Source: Acidobacteria bacterium Ga0074141
Lineage (GTDB): Bacteria; Acidobacteriota; Blastocatellia; Pyrinomonadales; Pyrinomonadaceae
DNA length: 64,000 bases
Assembly: GCA_001464665.1 (NCBI GenBank)
Contig: LNDP01000023.1
Coordinates: 346,157-410,156, forward strand
Direction: 5' to 3'
Within the stretch, counting starts at the first letter, position 1. Each line of letters opens with the position of its first letter. This document shows, one piece after another, positions 61,449 through 64,000 of this stretch. The notes beneath the pieces were generated by a model. It was given only the letters and a program-made list of their open reading frames with translations. It searched no databases and was not told where the DNA came from. Both the position numbers and the translations under genes were made by a program.

Positions 61449-61865
61449 ATGCGGATCGTCATCGACACTAATGTGCTTGTTTCCGCTGTTCGAAGCCGAA
61501 ACGGGGCTTCATTTAAGCTACTCTCAATGATCCCTGATCCGAGATTCCAACCGGCCGTTTCCATAACGCTTTATTTTGAATACGTCGATGTTCTGCTCCG
61601 GCCTAAGCACATACCACCCGGCAGAACTGCGGAAAACGGATTGAGCTTCATTCGCCATTTTCTTAAGTTCTGTCATAAGCACGAGATGCGGTTTTCCTGG
61701 CGGCCGCTTCTCAAGGATGCTGACGATGACTTTGTACTCGAGTTAGCGATCGAATCCAACAGCCGATATATTGTTACGTTCAATAAGGCAGATTTTGGTA
61801 ATATGGAAGTCTACGGGATCGAAGCGGTCACGCCCGCTGAGTTTTTGGGGTTGTTGAACAAATGA
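61449..61865 (+). CDS. PIN-domain toxin (putative toxin of a TA pair)
   Basis: The 138-residue protein has a PIN-domain pattern of the COG1569 kind: MRIVIDTNVLVSAVRSRNG (first Asp), EYVDVLLRPKHI, then KDADDDFVLELAIES (acidic cluster) and YIVTFNKADF (late Asp). PIN toxins are RNases. The ATG at 61449 is chosen because it starts the first strand; an in-frame ATG 42 bases earlier adds an untypical lead. Its stop overlaps the start of the partner gene by four bases, with the toxin first. Confidence 0.87.
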   Translation: MRIVIDTNVLVSAVRSRNGASFKLLSMIPDPRFQPAVSITLYFEYVDVLLRPKHIPPGRTAENGLSFIRHFLKFCHKHEMRFSWRPLLKDADDDFVLELAIESNSRYIVTFNKADFGNMEVYGIEAVTPAEFLGLLNK

Positions 61866-62101
61866 ATGCTGTAACGTTAAAACTTCCGGATTTCTTGCTC
61901 AGAAGGATCGAACAACTGTCTCGGGAACGCGGTTTCTCGGTCGAGCAATTTCTTGCAAGTGCCGCAGCGGAGAAACTCGATGCGATGCTTGACCCCGAGT
62001 TCCTCGAGAAAGAGTCGCGGCGAGGTTCCGTAAAGGACTACGAAGAATACCTCTCAGCCGTACCCGATGTGCCCGCGACCCCTAAAGACATTGTAAGATG
62101 A
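61862..62101 (+). CDS. Antitoxin partner of the PIN toxin
   Basis: The 79-residue protein begins NAVTLKLPDFLLRRIEQLSRERGFSVEQFLASAAAEKLDA in pieces like a ribbon-helix-helix protein (strand, helix, turn, helix), which fits DNA-binding antitoxins. The acidic tail (KDYEEYLSAVPDVP) would meet the toxin. The four-base overlap with the PIN gene (ATGA) supports pairing. The order toxin-antitoxin is the reverse of that most often seen. Confidence 0.8.
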   Translation: MNAVTLKLPDFLLRRIEQLSRERGFSVEQFLASAAAEKLDAMLDPEFLEKESRRGSVKDYEEYLSAVPDVPATPKDIVR

Positions 62102-62131
62102 TCCACTTTTCGCCTTACTCGGCCTAAGCAG

Positions 62132-62857
62132 ATGACTGCCCGATCGAGCATTTTTCTTGTGATCTTGTTTCTGGCTATTTCCACGCATGGCCAGAACTTG
62201 GTGCTTCCGGGAATGCCGGTGCTTTCAAGTGGGGCGGGAGCGTGCTCTGAGATCAACGTAGGCATCTCTTCGCAAAGGTGGCGAGTCAGGAAAGGTGACA
62301 CCTTCGAAGTTCGGGCCTTTCTTCCATTCCAGGAAACAAAAGGACTCCGCTTTATGTGGGCGGCGCGGAATGGAAAGGTCGTCTCGGGGCAAGGTTCGCT
62401 CAGAGCAGAGATCAAGGCTGGTTCGCAGCGAACACCGGGTTACGTCAATGCATCCGGCTTTGTGCGCGTTGAGTTGATCGTTGAACCCGTGGATGCCTCG
62501 ACGCCCTGTTCGGTCCGTTCCGAGTTTTCGATGATGGTCGGGAAGATTCGCGAAAGCAACTTTTTTTCGGAGGTCGAAAGAGTTACCCTCAGCGATTCTC
62601 AGATCGCGGCTTCGTGCAGCGAGGCTGATGTCAGGTCTGTGCGAGTAGAAACCATGGCAACCGATCCTGAAAACGACCCGCTGCTTTACAGCTACGCAGT
62701 AAGTACAGGCCGCATCATCGGCAACGGTGCGAAAGTTATTTGGGACCTGTCGAATGCAGAACCGGGCCTTCATCGCTTGCTGGTAGGAACCGACGACGGC
62801 AACGGCATACATAGTGTAAAGTCCGCGACCGTAAAGGTGCTGCCTTGTGCTAACTGA
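62132..62857 (+). CDS. Secreted protein of unknown function, Ig-like
   Basis: The 241-residue product has a signal peptide (to about residue 20, STHGQ). The mature part is beta-rich with three to four cysteines, and its C-terminal half (VRVETMATDPENDPLLYSYAVSTGRIIG, VIWDLSNAEPGLHRLLVGTDDG) resembles cadherin- or Ig-like domains with the DPENDPL motif of calcium-binding repeats. No enzymatic motif. It starts 30 bases after the antitoxin gene. Confidence 0.65.
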   Translation: MTARSSIFLVILFLAISTHGQNLVLPGMPVLSSGAGACSEINVGISSQRWRVRKGDTFEVRAFLPFQETKGLRFMWAARNGKVVSGQGSLRAEIKAGSQRTPGYVNASGFVRVELIVEPVDASTPCSVRSEFSMMVGKIRESNFFSEVERVTLSDSQIAASCSEADVRSVRVETMATDPENDPLLYSYAVSTGRIIGNGAKVIWDLSNAEPGLHRLLVGTDDGNGIHSVKSATVKVLPCAN

Positions 62858-63305
62858 GATCTACACCATCGGCCATGGCAGGCATGAGTTTGGGTATTTT
62901 CTTGAGCTCTTGCGGAAGTATGGCGTCGGGTTCGTTTGCGATGTGCGGAGCGTGGCACGTTCGCGCTGGCCGCAGTTCAATGGGATGGTTCTCGCCGAGC
63001 TTCTCCGCGGGCAAGGCATCGGCTACGAACACCTTCCCGAGTGCGGCGGCAAGACGCGGCCCACGCCGGAAGGCCTCGCCTGGGGCATCGGCCGCATCGT
63101 CGAGATCGCTGCCGAAACGCCGACGGCCCTGATGTGCTCCGAGTCTCACCCGCTCTCTAAGCACAAGGTCCCGCGGGCAAATTGCCACCGCATCGGGATG
63201 CTCTCGCCGCCGCTCCGCGCCCAAGGCTTCAGCCGCGTCATCCACATTCTCCCCGACGGAACCTCCGCCGAGTTCGACGAATCCGCCGTCCCATCGATCT
63301 GGTAA
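62847..63305 (+). CDS. DUF488 family protein
   Basis: The 152-residue protein matches DUF488: EIYTIGHGRHEFGYFLELL, VCDVRSVARSRWPQFN, EHLPECGGKTR and ALMCSESHPLSKHKVPRANCHR, with the CSE and CHR-like residues that mark the family. Its function is not known. The start is GTG; it overlaps the previous gene by eleven bases. Confidence 0.85.
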   Translation: MLTEIYTIGHGRHEFGYFLELLRKYGVGFVCDVRSVARSRWPQFNGMVLAELLRGQGIGYEHLPECGGKTRPTPEGLAWGIGRIVEIAAETPTALMCSESHPLSKHKVPRANCHRIGMLSPPLRAQGFSRVIHILPDGTSAEFDESAVPSIW

Positions 63306-63391
63306 CGATTTGAGTCCCGGCTTCAGCCGGCCTTCATTCCGTCGATAATCTGCTTGCCGCGAAACAGCGCGATCAATTAGAAATTGATATC

Positions 63392-64000
63392 ATGCAGCAT
63401 CGAGATTTGTTGAAACCCTTGAACGCAAAAACGCTCACGGTGGCGTGCGACGAGATTGGCCGACGGTGCCCGCACATGGCTGCGGTGCTTGAAGCGCACG
63501 GGACGCCGCCGCTTTGGGACCGCGAGCCGGGTTTCGCGACGCTTTTGCAGATCATTTTGGAGCAGCAGGTCTCACTTGCCTCGGCGAAGGCCTGCTTCGA
63601 TAAGCTCGAGCGGCATCTTGGAGCTATCACGCCCGACGCCGTGCTGACGCTCGATGACGTTGAACTCCGGTCGATCGGTTTCAGCCGTCAGAAAGCGTCT
63701 TACGCCCGGCATCTGGCCGAAGCGATCTTGGGTGGCAGTATCGACCTTGAAGCCATCGCCGGCCTGCCCGATGCGGACGTAAAAGCCGAGCTTCAGCGGC
63801 TCAAGGGCGTCGGCGAGTGGACGAGCGACATCTATCTGTTGATGGCGTTGCTACGGCCAGACGTTATGCCGCGAGGCGACATCGCTCTGCATACGGCGTG
63901 GACCAAGATCTCGGGCGAGCCGAAGCCGCAGGCAGACGAATTTCTAGCCATCGCCGAACGCTGGCGGCCCTTCCGCTCGGCGGCAGCAAGGCTGCTCTGG
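63392..64000 (+). CDS. DNA-3-methyladenine glycosylase II (AlkA-like), cut by window end
   Basis: The frame runs from the ATG at 63392 to the window end without a stop, giving 203 residues. It shows the HhH-GPD fold: FATLLQIILEQQVSLASAKACFDKLE, then IGFSRQKASYARHLAEAI, the helix-hairpin-helix LKGVGEWTSDIYLLMAL and the catalytic Asp in MPRGDIAL. AlkA-type enzymes remove alkylated bases in base-excision repair. Only the last helix or so should be missing. Confidence 0.88.
   Translation, partial: MQHRDLLKPLNAKTLTVACDEIGRRCPHMAAVLEAHGTPPLWDREPGFATLLQIILEQQVSLASAKACFDKLERHLGAITPDAVLTLDDVELRSIGFSRQKASYARHLAEAILGGSIDLEAIAGLPDADVKAELQRLKGVGEWTSDIYLLMALLRPDVMPRGDIALHTAWTKISGEPKPQADEFLAIAERWRPFRSAAARLLW

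Overview
The window looks like a chromosomal segment of a Gram-negative, GC-rich (roughly 57-60% by eye) free-living bacterium, most likely an acidobacterium of the Blastocatellia type. That placement is an inference. It rests on the diaminopimelate-type lysine genes, the many small secreted proteins with a TonB C-terminal domain, a winged-helix/TPR regulator, META and PA-IL-like lectin domains, and abundant short palindromic repeats, some of them inside reading frames. There are no rRNA, tRNA, CRISPR, transposase or prophage modules; almost everything is ordinary, densely packed chromosome.

Layout. 1-8.8 kb (+): a tight operon-like run for cell-wall sugar salvage (a BadF-type sugar kinase tail, murQ, a sodium:solute symporter, a GH3 N-acetylhexosaminidase fused to a TonB-like domain), ending in lysA. 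8.8-15.8 kb (-): a phytanoyl-CoA-dioxygenase-like protein, a repeat-rich helical protein, a four-helix-bundle protein flanked by repeats, a HAD hydrolase, a glycolate/D-lactate-type FAD oxidase and uvrB. 15.9-20.6 kb: a RelE/ParE toxin-antitoxin pair, purC, a Fis-like protein, a caspase-fold-like small protein and a MOSC protein. 20.6-23.1 kb: groES-groEL behind a perfect CIRCE operator. 23.1-30 kb: a DM9/ricin-type lectin, three Crp/Fnr regulators (two in tandem duplication) and small stress-type membrane proteins. 30-37 kb: secreted and envelope proteins, DedA and a GHMP kinase. 37-43 kb: purQ, purS, purB. 41-56 kb: a scattered diaminopimelate/lysine set (asd, a dapC-type aminotransferase, dapD, dapA, dapB, a DapE-like M20 peptidase, lysC). 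56-64 kb: a cysteine-synthase homologue, an SDR, a large acyl-CoA ligase, a CHAD protein, a PIN toxin-antitoxin pair, a DUF488 protein and the 5' part of an alkA-type glycosylase.

With lysA at 7.3 kb, the window holds every step from aspartate to lysine by the succinylase route except dapF; dapE and dapC rest on family-level matches. The same DAP feeds peptidoglycan, whose salvage is encoded at the left end.

The most unusual signal is a set of short palindromic repeat families. They occur between genes, in promoters and, strikingly, in frame inside conserved enzyme genes: lysA, the FAD oxidase, and three times in the acyl-CoA ligase. The reading frame stays open through each copy, so they encode extra loops, reminiscent of the Rickettsia palindromic elements. 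The ligase also carries an AT-richer internal patch that looks mosaic.
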